NCBI GenBank assembly: GCA_020847315.1
Contig: JADLCF010000213.1
Coordinates: forward strand, 1 to 58,549
Reading direction: 5' to 3'
Source: Bryobacterales bacterium
Lineage (GTDB): Bacteria; Acidobacteriota; Terriglobia; Bryobacterales; Bryobacteraceae
Length of the DNA: 58,549 bases
The notes under the pieces were generated by a model. That model had not been told where the DNA came from. It did no database searches and was given only the letters and a program-made list of their open reading frames with translations. Each line of letters starts with the position of its first letter. The stretch's first letter is position 1. Of this stretch, positions 50,990 through 58,549 are shown one piece after another. The position numbers and the translations under genes are program-made.

Positions 50990-52799
50990 GCGATTCCGCC
51001 CCTCGAAATTCCTCCATCGTGGCGTGGCCCGGTTGCGAGATCCCCTCCTGCGTCAGAAGTTTCTTGAGCGTTAGATAGAGAATGCGCAAATCGAAGCGGA
51101 GGCTCTGCCGTTCCACATACTCGACATCCAGCGCGAAGCGCCGCTCCCAGTCGATGGCGTTTCTCCCGCACACCTGCGCCCACCCGCTCAGGCCGGGGCG
51201 AACCGCATGCCTACGGCGCTGCCGGTCGCTGTAGCGCGGAAGATACTCGGGCAGAAGCGGTCGCGGGCCGATAAAGCTCATCTCGCCCTTCAGGACGTTC
51301 CACAGTTGCGGCAGTTCATCGATACTCCAGGCGCGAAGCCATCGCCCGAGCGGCGTGAGGCGCTGTTCATCGGGCAGCGCGCGCCCGCTGGAATCCACGC
51401 CGTCCCGCATCGTCCGGAACTTATACAGTACGAACGGGTGCTCCTTCCAGCCGATTCTCGTTTGCTTGAACAGCACCGGCCAGCCAATCTTCCAGCCCAC
51501 CGCCACCGCCACACCGGCCAGAAGCGGAGACAGAAGCAGAAGAAGCGCCGCGGCGGCCAGCCCGTCAAGCAGCGGCTTCGCCCGCTTCCAGGCGCCCCCG
51601 CCGCTCAGGCTCTCCGATAGCCGCAACGCCCCCAGACAAAGCGCATTGATGGCGAACCAGGCCATCGCCGCGGCGCGCAGCGCCAGATTGCTCTCCACGG
51701 AGGGGGCAAGCGGGATCGCCGGTTGCATCAGATGCGCCAACGGCCGGTCCGCGCTGGGCCTGCGGGCGCTTCGCAATCCGCGTAACTCCCGGAGCCTCCG
51801 GCAATTTCCCCATAACCAGCGGTAACCGTTCATCCAAGCGCGCAGAAAGCCCGCTCCGCGCAACGCGCTGTACGCGCCGAGCGCAACCTCCGTGAGCGCC
51901 AGCACCGGAGCCAGGCAAAGCAAATCCCGTTTCCGAAAATTGAGCGCGAGATACGCCAGGCGGCCCGCTACCAGACTCGCAAATCGGGACGCATGCATGG
52001 GGCGCTGCTGATACTTATGCCAGAGAATCGCCTCCGGTTGATACACCACCCGCTTCCCGGCAACCCACACTTTCCAGCAAAGATCGAGGTCCTCGGCAGA
52101 AGCATGCCAGCCTCCGGGCAGACTATCGAAAATAGCATCGAAACCGCCCAGTTTCCGGTAATCCTCCATTCGGAAGAGGAAGCAGCAGCCGGATGCCGCG
52201 GCGATCTTCGCGGGCTCCCGGTATTCTTCGTAATTCCGGTTCTTTCCCCGGGCCGAATAGAAACCCGCGGGCAGCAATGCGCTCCCCGCCGCGTTGATCC
52301 GGCTTGCGTGGCCATGTACCAGAATCGCCGGAGCCACGATGGCCACATCGGGCGCATCCTCCGCCGCCGCTACCATCCGTTCAATCGCGTAGGGGTGCAG
52401 TTCCACATCGTCGTTCAGGATCAGCAGATAATCCGGCGCATCGCCCCCGGCGGAAGCCTGTTCCATCCCGAGCCGGTTTCCCTTGCGGTATCCCAGATTC
52501 TGCGGGGAAGCGACGAGCCGCGCCTCCGGGCAATGCGATTCCAGCCAGCGCCGCGTGCCGTCGGTGGAGGCGCTGTCAACGGCGATCAACTCCCAATTCC
52601 GATGCGTTTGCGCTCGCAGCGAGCTCCAAAGATCCGGCAGGTGCGCGTGGGATTGGTGCGTCACCACTAGTATGGCCACTCGCCTCTCCACCGGGGGCGC
52701 AGCCGCTTCACGAACGACTGCCTCCTCCGCGCCGGCCGGGCCTGAAGGGCGAATGTTCCCCACCCGCGCTCCCGGCGTTTGTTTCTTGCGCCTTGCCAT
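50982..52799 (-). CDS. Fusion of GT2 glycosyltransferase and PglC/WbaP-type sugar-phosphate transferase
   Basis: 605 residues. Residues about 40-300 form a GT2 glycosyltransferase: VAILVVTHQSHAHLPDLWSS, LIAVDSASTDGTRRWL, LLILNDDVELHPYAIERM and SAEDLDLCWKVWVAGKRV. From about 410, a membrane anchor (LLDGLAAAALLLLLSPLLAG) leads into a bacterial sugar transferase: PVLFKQTRIGWKEHPFVLYK, FRTMRDGVDSSGR, then the Asp-Glu dyad in SIDELPQLWNVLKGEMSFIG. The latter moves sugar-1-phosphate to undecaprenyl phosphate; the GT2 part would add the next sugar. These activities are normally on separate polypeptides. It heads a two-gene operon with the acetyltransferase. Confidence 0.88.
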   Translation of the reverse strand: MARRKKQTPGARVGNIRPSGPAGAEEAVVREAAAPPVERRVAILVVTHQSHAHLPDLWSSLRAQTHRNWELIAVDSASTDGTRRWLESHCPEARLVASPQNLGYRKGNRLGMEQASAGGDAPDYLLILNDDVELHPYAIERMVAAAEDAPDVAIVAPAILVHGHASRINAAGSALLPAGFYSARGKNRNYEEYREPAKIAAASGCCFLFRMEDYRKLGGFDAIFDSLPGGWHASAEDLDLCWKVWVAGKRVVYQPEAILWHKYQQRPMHASRFASLVAGRLAYLALNFRKRDLLCLAPVLALTEVALGAYSALRGAGFLRAWMNGYRWLWGNCRRLRELRGLRSARRPSADRPLAHLMQPAIPLAPSVESNLALRAAAMAWFAINALCLGALRLSESLSGGGAWKRAKPLLDGLAAAALLLLLSPLLAGVAVAVGWKIGWPVLFKQTRIGWKEHPFVLYKFRTMRDGVDSSGRALPDEQRLTPLGRWLRAWSIDELPQLWNVLKGEMSFIGPRPLLPEYLPRYSDRQRRRHAVRPGLSGWAQVCGRNAIDWERRFALDVEYVERQSLRFDLRILYLTLKKLLTQEGISQPGHATMEEFRGAESHG

Positions 52800-52925
52800 C
52801 AGGGAATAGATCGGCGGATTCCCACGAAACCCTTAGACTCAGGCGGAAAACTTCCCGTCGAATCCGAGCGGAGTCCCGGAGCCCGCAACCGGAACCTTCC
52901 TCCGGCCATCCAAGGAGGCATGGCA

Positions 52926-54089
52926 GTGTGGCGATTCCTGTTGCTGGCGTGCGTGCTCTGCGCTTTGAGCCCACCCGAAGGAACCTCGCAGGGCCGGGTT
53001 GCGCGCGAAGTTCTCACTGGAAAACCACGCCCCGTGCGCATTCGTGTATACAACGAGAAAGGCCAATCCATCGGCAGCGGCTGGGCAATTCCGGTCGACG
53101 GCGCTTATGTCACCGTCCGCGGTCTGCTAGCGAATGCGGCCCGCGCGGAACTCGTGCTGCCTGGGGACTTACGCGTGCCGGTGGCCGAAGTGGGCGGCGA
53201 GGATATCGAAGGGAACCTTGTGCTTATCACGGTGAGCCCACTCTCAGCCCCATCCGCCGGTTCCGCCGGCGCTTCGGGCGCTCCGCCCGCCCCGCGGTTC
53301 ACGCTCTCAACCAGCCTTTCTCAGTTCCCCCGCGAACCCCAGCCGCAACCCGCCGAAGTTGCCGTCGTTTGCGATTCCGCTTCGTATCCCCTGCGCGAGC
53401 GCCGGATCCGCGATATCCCGGTCTTCGGGCTGGCGTTCGTTAGCGACACCAAGCACCGCGAGCCTATCGCGGGCTGCCCGGTTCTCGATCGCGAGGGCGC
53501 CGTGGAGGCCATCGTGGTCTGGGAAGATCCCTTCGGCCGCCCGTCGGCCGTCCTCGTGCCCGCCGCCCGCGCCGCCCGCCTCGGCGCCGGCCCTCGAATC
53601 CCCTGGGACCAGTGGCGCAAGGCGCAGCAGGAGCCCGAACGCCGCCTCCGTGATAGCCTGCTCTCGGAAGCGATTTCCGATATCTGGCGCGAACACTACG
53701 ATCTCGCCCAGGAGAACCTGACGTTTCTACTCGAACAGAATCCCACCGACGCCCGCGGCTGGTATTACCGGGGCTATTCGCGAGCGATGTCCGGCAAGCG
53801 CAAACTCGCCCTCACCGATTACGAAAACGCGGTCTATTTCGAACCCGCCAATGCGGAAGCCCGTTTCAGCCTTGGTTTCACCTACGCCCTGCTCCACCGC
53901 ATTCCGGACGCGAGGCGGCAGGTGGCCGTGCTCGAATCGCTCGATAGCGCCATGGCCGAACGCCTGCGTACGGTCGTGGATGCCATCGGGGAATCAAACC
54001 ATGAAGGCGATCGGACCAATCAAGAGGGATTGCAGACGCTGGAATCGCCCTCCGTCGCCGAGCCCGTTCCCGAATTACCGCCACGCTAG
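52926..54089 (+). CDS. Secreted protein with degenerate trypsin-like domain and TPR repeats
   Basis: 387 residues. Signal peptide FLLLACVLCALSPPEG. Residues about 35-215 align in pattern with HtrA/trypsin folds, but the catalytic triad is gone: the His region reads GAYVTVRGLLANAARAEL, the Asp region IEGNLVLITV, and the Ser region AGCPVLDREGAVEAIVV. It should thus be proteolytically dead. The C-terminal half has TPR units (YDLAQENLTFLLEQNPTDAR, WYYRGYSRAMSGKRKLALTD). GTG 52926 is preferred: AAGGAGG is seven bases upstream, versus one base from ATG 52920. Its start region is divergent from the GT2 fusion gene. Confidence 0.7.
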   Translation: MWRFLLLACVLCALSPPEGTSQGRVAREVLTGKPRPVRIRVYNEKGQSIGSGWAIPVDGAYVTVRGLLANAARAELVLPGDLRVPVAEVGGEDIEGNLVLITVSPLSAPSAGSAGASGAPPAPRFTLSTSLSQFPREPQPQPAEVAVVCDSASYPLRERRIRDIPVFGLAFVSDTKHREPIAGCPVLDREGAVEAIVVWEDPFGRPSAVLVPAARAARLGAGPRIPWDQWRKAQQEPERRLRDSLLSEAISDIWREHYDLAQENLTFLLEQNPTDARGWYYRGYSRAMSGKRKLALTDYENAVYFEPANAEARFSLGFTYALLHRIPDARRQVAVLESLDSAMAERLRTVVDAIGESNHEGDRTNQEGLQTLESPSVAEPVPELPPR

Positions 54090-54148
54090 CCCGATCCCGC
54101 CGCCGCGCCGGGCGGTTCCCGCTCTTGCGATAGCCCTTTCCTTTAGGG

Positions 54149-54676
54149 CTACCAGCCGTTCCGCTGCCGCAGATTGCGAATCTGCGCGACGTGATGCGCG
54201 CCGTGCCAGGCATAGAGCGCCGTATACTTCTCGATCGTGCCGGGTCCGGATTGCGGGTGGACCATCGTGCGCTGGAAGTCCTCCGGAGCGATCTTGTTGA
54301 GCAGCGTCACCCAGCGGGAATGCGCGCCTTGCACGATGCCCAGCGAGGGAGCAACCGGCGCGGTCCGGGCATCCACCAGTTCCGCCCACAGTTTTTCGTC
54401 GTAGCCTTTGACGAGTGGGGCGTCTTCGGTGAGCCCGAGGCGGATGCGAATATACGCATTCATGTGGCTGTCCGCGAGGTGGTGCACCACCTGTCGCACC
54501 GTCCATCCTTCCGGGCGGTACGGTGTATCAAGCTGGTCATCGTCCAGGGTATCGAGCACGCCCTCAAGTTCGCCCGGCAGCCGCGCCAGATCGTGAATCC
54601 AAGCCTCCCGCTGCTTGGCTGCGGTGGCGGCATCGAATGTAAACTGACCGATCGGATAACGCAGATCCTCGCTCAT
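54149..54676 (-). CDS. YfiT/BstA-family DinB-fold metal-dependent transferase
   Basis: 175 residues. It closely matches the YfiT family of DinB-like proteins, some of which are bacillithiol S-transferases. Conserved blocks are LRYPIGQFTFD, TPYRPEGWTVRQVVHHLADS, HMNAYIRIRLGLTEDAP and YAWHGAHHVAQIRNLRQR. The metal-binding His residues are His in VVHHLADSH and in HGAHH. Whether this organism makes bacillithiol is not known from the window. ATG 54676 has GGAGG ten bases upstream. It follows the M1 peptidase on the same strand by about 50 bp. Confidence 0.85.
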   Translation of the reverse strand: MSEDLRYPIGQFTFDAATAAKQREAWIHDLARLPGELEGVLDTLDDDQLDTPYRPEGWTVRQVVHHLADSHMNAYIRIRLGLTEDAPLVKGYDEKLWAELVDARTAPVAPSLGIVQGAHSRWVTLLNKIAPEDFQRTMVHPQSGPGTIEKYTALYAWHGAHHVAQIRNLRQRNGW

Positions 54677-54724
54677 CGTGAATGAACCTCCGGCTTTCAG
54701 TATCTCGTGAAACGCCCGCACGGC

Positions 54725-57253
54725 CTATTCGCGGCGGAGAACGAGCCAATCCGGATCCAGTTCCACGCGCGTCGGAGCCGCGCGGAATGTCCAGCTAAAC
54801 TCCTCCACGTCGCTCGAAGTGTGTATCCACCGGGTTTCCGCAGGTCCACGAGCGAACCGGATCACCACCGGTATCATCGTCCCGAACTCCTTCGAAACCA
54901 TCGTCTGCGTAAGTTTGGCGTTCACCGTTACCCTCGGCGCTTTGCCCGTAATGTTCGTGCTCAATTCAATGCGAGGAATTCCCGTGGATTCCACCCATTG
55001 GGAGAAGAATTCCTCCAGGCCCTTATCCGGAGCCTTTGCCGGCAAGAACCCGGCGGCAAACTGCTGGAACGCCGCTGTCGTAAGGGGTTGCCGGGCAAAT
55101 TGTACCGGCAGTGCTTTAAGCATCCGGAAAAACGCATCGTCGCCCATCCGCGCGCGCAGCATGTGGAAGAGCCACGCGCCCTTCTCGTAGGTGATCGTGT
55201 TCCAGCTTCCGCGGTCCCGCGAGTTGATCAGCCGCTCGCCCCACAGGATAGGGCCGGCATCGTCCACGATGCGGCCCTCCCCCAGGCTCGAGAGCAAATT
55301 GTCCCGGTAGCGAAGCAGCACCGTGGTAGCTTCCTTCTTCCCCTTCGTTTCTTCCAGCATCATCAGTGCCGAATAGTTGGCCAGACCTTCCATCAGCCAC
55401 GTGTCCTGATCGGAACTGCAATACACGAGATTGCCCCACCATTGGTGCGCCAATTCGTGCGCCAGCAGCAGATTGCTATAGAAGGTCCGGTTGGCCGAAT
55501 CCTGCACGGAGGCGGGCCGCTGCGATTCCGGAAGGTAGCTGATGGTGGAAAGATAGATCATCCCGGCGAAACCCTGGCCGAAGTGGCCGGGAATCGGAGA
55601 AACATTCACCGTTTGCATCGCGGGAGGGCCGAACATGGCGCTGAATCTCCCGAGAATCGTCACCGCGTCCCGCGCCAGGTTATCCAGGCGTCGCGACGGG
55701 TCCGGAGCGGGGGTGGTCACCGTGGAAACCGCGACATTCGGCGCGCCGCGGCGTCCGGCAGCCGGGGTAGGCGTGGGAACAAGCATCACCCGGTTTCGAG
55801 GTTCGAGCGCCGTTTCCACCTGCGTATTGGCGAACACATTCACCACAAACCCATCCTTCCGCGCCGTGGTCTCCACGTACTTCCCCACGTTGAAACCGAA
55901 GGTCCGCACCGGCTTCTGCACTACCGCGTGGAACGTGGTCGTCGTGGCATCGGAGTGTTGCTCCACCGTGTCCCAGGTGGAAACGAAATCCAATCCCTTC
56001 GGAGCCCGGAACACCACGTCGTAGGTGGCCAATCGATTTCCCGCGCCGGGAAACCAACTCCCCCGCGCGCCCACGAAAAGAACGTCGTTGCCGGAATCCT
56101 GCACCACCCGGCCTTCATGCACGATCTCAATCTCAATGGGCCGGCCGGGCGCCGCCGCCTTCGGCATCGAAACCAGAAACGCGGCATCCCGATCCCGCCG
56201 AATGGTGTTGAGCCGCATCGATTGCGGCCGGTAAACTTCCAGCGCCTCGCCTCCGGCGGAAGCGGAAAGAATCTGCATGTTCTGCGAAAGCAGCAGCGCG
56301 ATGGTGGCTCGCCGCGTATTGGGTGTCAGGCGTACGCGCGACCGCACTTTCAGCAGCAAGTCACGCTCCAGCGTCGCGTCCAGATCATAGTGCTCGATGT
56401 CATAATCCGGGCTCGCCGCGGGACGGTTTCCACTGGCGATGCTTCGCGGCTCAAACTGCGTCCACGTGTCGAACACCGGCCCCCGGTCCACCGTGAACTG
56501 GCCGATGCGCACTCCATTCCGGAACGCGGGGTCAATCACGAAATCGAAGCTGCCCAGCCGGTTCCCGCTGAACGTGCCGTAGAAAAATCCCTGGCGCGCG
56601 GAGGCCCCCTCCGCCAGATCCTTCACCAACCGCAGTTCGACGCTCTCGGATAGATTCCGGATCAGGCCGCCATACTTTTCCGCATAGAGCGCGCCCATCT
56701 CGGGAACCTTGCGTCCGGCGGATTTTTCCTCCACCAGCCGCAGCACCTCCGCGTGCGTATCGTCGGTGAACAAGAATGCGGCGGTCCGAAAATGTTCGTT
56801 CAGATTCGGAGAGCCGGTAAACTTGGCCAGGGACATCCGCTCAGACCGGCTGGGCGGAAACAGCAGAATCTCGGCGTCCCCCCCGTCAGTCTCCCCGATG
56901 AATACCGCCGAGAACCGCCGGCCGTTCACCTCTTTGCCGAAAATCAGATAGCCCTCTGTAAGGTAAATACGGGCATCCTCGCGCGTGAAATCGAGGTCGC
57001 GAACCCGGTAGCACTCCAGGGCGTCGAGCCCCGCCTCGCGAACCTCCCTGGCCAGGTTCGCAATCGCACCGGGAATCGCATCGGGAATCGCATCGGGAAT
57101 CGCGGCGGCGGGTGCAACTGTGGAGGACGGCTCCCCGCCGGAGACGCCGGAACTTTGTGCGAAGCACAGCGGAGCCGCGCATAGAATGCAGACCGCCGCG
57201 CCACGCATCAGGGGGTGCATCAGCGGGCGCATCAGCGAACGAACGAAGCGCAT
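54725..57253 (-). CDS. Secreted M1-family metallopeptidase
   Basis: 842 residues. After a signal peptide (AAVCILCAAPLCFAQS), an N-terminal extension of about 280 residues precedes the M1 core. The zinc site is complete: HELAHQWWGN at 599-608 with the third ligand Glu622 in WLMEGLANYSAL. The usual GAMEN motif is replaced near residue 562 by GFAGMIYLSTISYL. Members are aminopeptidases of broad specificity. The Ala/Pro segment IPDAIPDAIPGAI near residue 52 comes from a 12-bp tandem repeat. The start codon at 57253 precedes a basic N-terminus with several Met; an exact start is uncertain by a few codons. Confidence 0.87.
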   Translation of the reverse strand: MRFVRSLMRPLMHPLMRGAAVCILCAAPLCFAQSSGVSGGEPSSTVAPAAAIPDAIPDAIPGAIANLAREVREAGLDALECYRVRDLDFTREDARIYLTEGYLIFGKEVNGRRFSAVFIGETDGGDAEILLFPPSRSERMSLAKFTGSPNLNEHFRTAAFLFTDDTHAEVLRLVEEKSAGRKVPEMGALYAEKYGGLIRNLSESVELRLVKDLAEGASARQGFFYGTFSGNRLGSFDFVIDPAFRNGVRIGQFTVDRGPVFDTWTQFEPRSIASGNRPAASPDYDIEHYDLDATLERDLLLKVRSRVRLTPNTRRATIALLLSQNMQILSASAGGEALEVYRPQSMRLNTIRRDRDAAFLVSMPKAAAPGRPIEIEIVHEGRVVQDSGNDVLFVGARGSWFPGAGNRLATYDVVFRAPKGLDFVSTWDTVEQHSDATTTTFHAVVQKPVRTFGFNVGKYVETTARKDGFVVNVFANTQVETALEPRNRVMLVPTPTPAAGRRGAPNVAVSTVTTPAPDPSRRLDNLARDAVTILGRFSAMFGPPAMQTVNVSPIPGHFGQGFAGMIYLSTISYLPESQRPASVQDSANRTFYSNLLLAHELAHQWWGNLVYCSSDQDTWLMEGLANYSALMMLEETKGKKEATTVLLRYRDNLLSSLGEGRIVDDAGPILWGERLINSRDRGSWNTITYEKGAWLFHMLRARMGDDAFFRMLKALPVQFARQPLTTAAFQQFAAGFLPAKAPDKGLEEFFSQWVESTGIPRIELSTNITGKAPRVTVNAKLTQTMVSKEFGTMIPVVIRFARGPAETRWIHTSSDVEEFSWTFRAAPTRVELDPDWLVLRRE
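57070..57105. repeat. Three tandem 12-bp units inside the M1 peptidase gene
   Basis: Units at 57070-57081, 57082-57093 and 57094-57105 read CGGGAATCGCAT, the last ending in GG. They encode the IPDAIPDAIP stretch after the signal peptide. In-frame gain or loss of units would only change linker length. Confidence 0.75.
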
Positions 57254-57332
57254 GGTTCCAGGATATCGACCGATGAGAAAAAGGGCGAGAGTGTGAATCC
57301 CCTCGCCGCATAGTTTGCCGGGTCAACAGGGC

Positions 57333-57400
57333 CCGCCAAATGAACAGGAGCCGCTAAATGAACGGGGCCGCTAAATAAACAGGGTCCGCTAAATAAACAT
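57333..57400. repeat. Four tandem 17-18-bp units spanning a gene's stop codon
   Basis: Units start at 57333, 57351, 57368 and 57386 and follow CCGCTAAATRAACAGGG. On the minus strand each unit reads like the last codons and the stop of the gene ending at 57389 (TTTATTTAGCGG), so the gene's 3' end has been tandemly copied downstream, with progressive base changes. Confidence 0.8.
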
Positions 57401-57958
57401 AGCGTCGTCCTGGGTGGCCCGGGAGACGGTCGTCCGCCCTTGTACCAGGAAGCCCAGCGCCGCGGCCACCCCGTTTACCAGTCCGTTCGCCTTGCGGATC
57501 GGCGTGACAATGCCGTGGTTCAATTCGTCGGAGGTGCTGCGAACGCTCCTCAGCACGTGGTCCACCGTCTCTTCCACATTCCCCAACTGTGTCCGCACGC
57601 GGTCCACGGTTTCCGTCAAAGCCACATCCAGATTCTCCGCCTGGTTCTGGCCCTTCGCCATGATGAGGTTCGCCTTCTCCATCACAGTCTTCGCCTGCGC
57701 CGTCACATCCGCGGCGTTGCCGAGAATCGGGTCGAGCTTCGCGTGCAGAGCCGTCACCGTGCCCCGGGATTGCTCAAGCACCTCCATCGCGCGCTCCGCC
57801 ACGGGCTTCACCTGGCTCCGTATCTCTTCGATGGCAGCCTTCGCCTTTGTCGCCGCGATCGCCGCCACCACGGCGGAAATGGCTTGCATGGCAACCGCCA
57901 CCGCGATCACCGCGATTGCAATCGTAACGATGGAATTCGCCAGTTGTTGCTCGATCAT
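57389..57958 (-). CDS. Membrane-anchored coiled-coil protein (DUF948-like)
   Basis: 189 residues. One N-terminal membrane helix (VTIAIAVIAVAVAMQAISAV) is followed by a long amphipathic helix resembling DUF948/methyl-accepting-type coiled coils: AIEEIRSQVKPVAERAMEVL, AADVTAQAKTVMEKANLIM, ETVDRVRTQLGNVEETVDHV. The function of the family is unknown. The C-terminus (DDAMFI) falls in the tandem repeat. A same-strand YtxH-type gene lies 157 bp upstream, and such pairs are common. Confidence 0.72.
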   Translation of the reverse strand: MIEQQLANSIVTIAIAVIAVAVAMQAISAVVAAIAATKAKAAIEEIRSQVKPVAERAMEVLEQSRGTVTALHAKLDPILGNAADVTAQAKTVMEKANLIMAKGQNQAENLDVALTETVDRVRTQLGNVEETVDHVLRSVRSTSDELNHGIVTPIRKANGLVNGVAAALGFLVQGRTTVSRATQDDAMFI

Positions 57959-58115
57959 AAGTACCCGGATTCTCCCGTACGGCTCCAGCTCACACCAGTA
58001 TCAATCCAGCCTAAGCCAATGGCCGGGATCGAATGACGCCCAAGCCATCCAACGTGCCCGCGAAGGAGAGGCCGCAACGCGCGGTCTTCTTCCCGGCCTC
58101 CCCGCGGCGGCTCCA

Positions 58116-58469
58116 CTAAATGGAATCGCCGTTGCCCTTTACCGTCTCCGCGGCTGGGGCGCTCACGGAATCCCGGTATGCCTGGCGGCCCGCTTCGTAC
58201 GCCGCCGCGATCTGTTCCTTTTGCCGCAGTAGCGCTTCCCTGCCCTTATCCACGGCATCCTGCGCCGTGCTCTTCAGATTCTCCTGCTGGCGGTTGAGAA
58301 ACTCCTTGCCTTCTCCCACCCGTTCCTTCAAATACCCCCGGCCTTCCCCGGCGCGCTCTTTCAGGTACTGAATCGTCTCATCTCCGGATCGGGGAGCCAC
58401 CAGAATGCCAGCCACGAACCCCACGCCCAACCCCAACAGGAAATACGGAAATTTGCTATCTTCTGCCAT
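58116..58469 (-). CDS. YtxH-domain protein
   Basis: 117 residues. The N-terminal glycine-rich membrane segment FPYFLLGLGVGFVAGILVAP followed by RSGDETIQYLKE is the YtxH (general stress protein) signature. The rest is a helical, Lys/Glu/Gln-rich region with an internal duplication (YLKERAGEGRGYLKERVGEG). Its function is unknown in general; members are often stress-induced. AAGGAG lies about eight bases before ATG 58469. Confidence 0.85.
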   Translation of the reverse strand: MAEDSKFPYFLLGLGVGFVAGILVAPRSGDETIQYLKERAGEGRGYLKERVGEGKEFLNRQQENLKSTAQDAVDKGREALLRQKEQIAAAYEAGRQAYRDSVSAPAAETVKGNGDSI

Positions 58470-58549
58470 CGATTTCTCCTTCGCTAGATTCTTTGGAATG
58501 ATGCCTTAACCCGCTAAGAAACGCGATAGGCTACCAATAGAATACTCTG

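Noticed and set aside
54707-56653. 648-codon open frame opposite the M1 peptidase
   Set aside because: Arg/His-rich antisense artefact; the M1 gene has an intact zinc site.

Overview
The window is about 58.5 kb of GC-rich bacterial chromosome. It looks like Acidobacteriota of the Bryobacterales/Candidatus Solibacter type. The clues are a TIGR03437-type Solibacter C-terminal domain on an NHL-repeat protein (42651-45557), Ig-like surface protein architecture at the left edge, a PEP-CTERM protein, many small secreted proteins with proline-rich tails, and housekeeping genes packed with ATGA/GTGA overlaps. Placement is inference; no rRNA is present. I see no phage, IS element, integrase or CRISPR array.

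Layout. 1-477: edge fragment of an Ig-like protein (minus). 530-4452: tetrapyrrole operon hemX-like/hemA/hemC/hemD. 4449-5358: MazF/PemK-like gene with a helical partner (minus). 5775-5850: tRNA-Lys(UUU). 6139-8203: mannosyl-3-phosphoglycerate phosphatase and a secreted P1/DmpA-type peptidase. 8482-11213: ECF sigma factor, membrane anti-sigma candidate and secreted Pro-rich protein (minus), then a WbuC cupin. 11829-12404: an AT-rich gene-free stretch. 12405-15137: small secreted protein, lipid/rRNA-type methyltransferase, GT39-like membrane glycosyltransferase. 15261-18887: tightly overlapping operon mazG, GNAT, menC-like (OSBS/NSAR), EamA transporter. 18976-23140: Tat-exported Gfo/Idh/MocA oxidoreductase and three secreted proteins including a FecR-domain protein.

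23583-28554: assimilatory sulfate operon cysD, cysN, precorrin-2 dehydrogenase, cysH, cobA. CysN carries a C-terminal APS-kinase-like relic without a P-loop, and CysH has the Cys pairs of a 4Fe-4S APS reductase. Together they suggest direct APS reduction without PAPS. 28947-29669: PEP-CTERM protein. 29751-37533: complete high-affinity K+ system on the minus strand, in transcription order small membrane ORF, kdpF, kdpA, kdpB, kdpC, kdpD, kdpE, with every junction overlapping or nearly so. 37958-42561: phosphofructokinase with PPi-type residues, strong terminator hairpin, LOR/SDH (ornithine cyclodeaminase-like) protein, queF and a coiled-coil methyltransferase.

42651-49988: NHL/TIGR03437 protein, small hypothetical, dprA, topA. 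Directly after topA, an old tandem duplication of about 255 bp copies the topA 3' end together with the end of the convergent acetyltransferase gene. 50315-52799: PglD/NeuD-like acetyltransferase and a GT2 to sugar-phosphate transferase fusion (surface glycan priming). 52926-58469: TPR protein with a dead trypsin-like domain, YfiT/BstA-type DinB protein, secreted M1 metallopeptidase, and two membrane/coiled-coil proteins (one YtxH).

The most unusual observations are the topA tail duplication, the relic APS kinase domain on CysN, the extra 28-residue membrane peptide coupled to kdpF, the GNAT + menC-like pair outside any menaquinone cluster, the GT2-PglC-type fusion, and the pseudo-protease/TPR protein. 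I did not find a wholly new multi-gene defence or mobile system.
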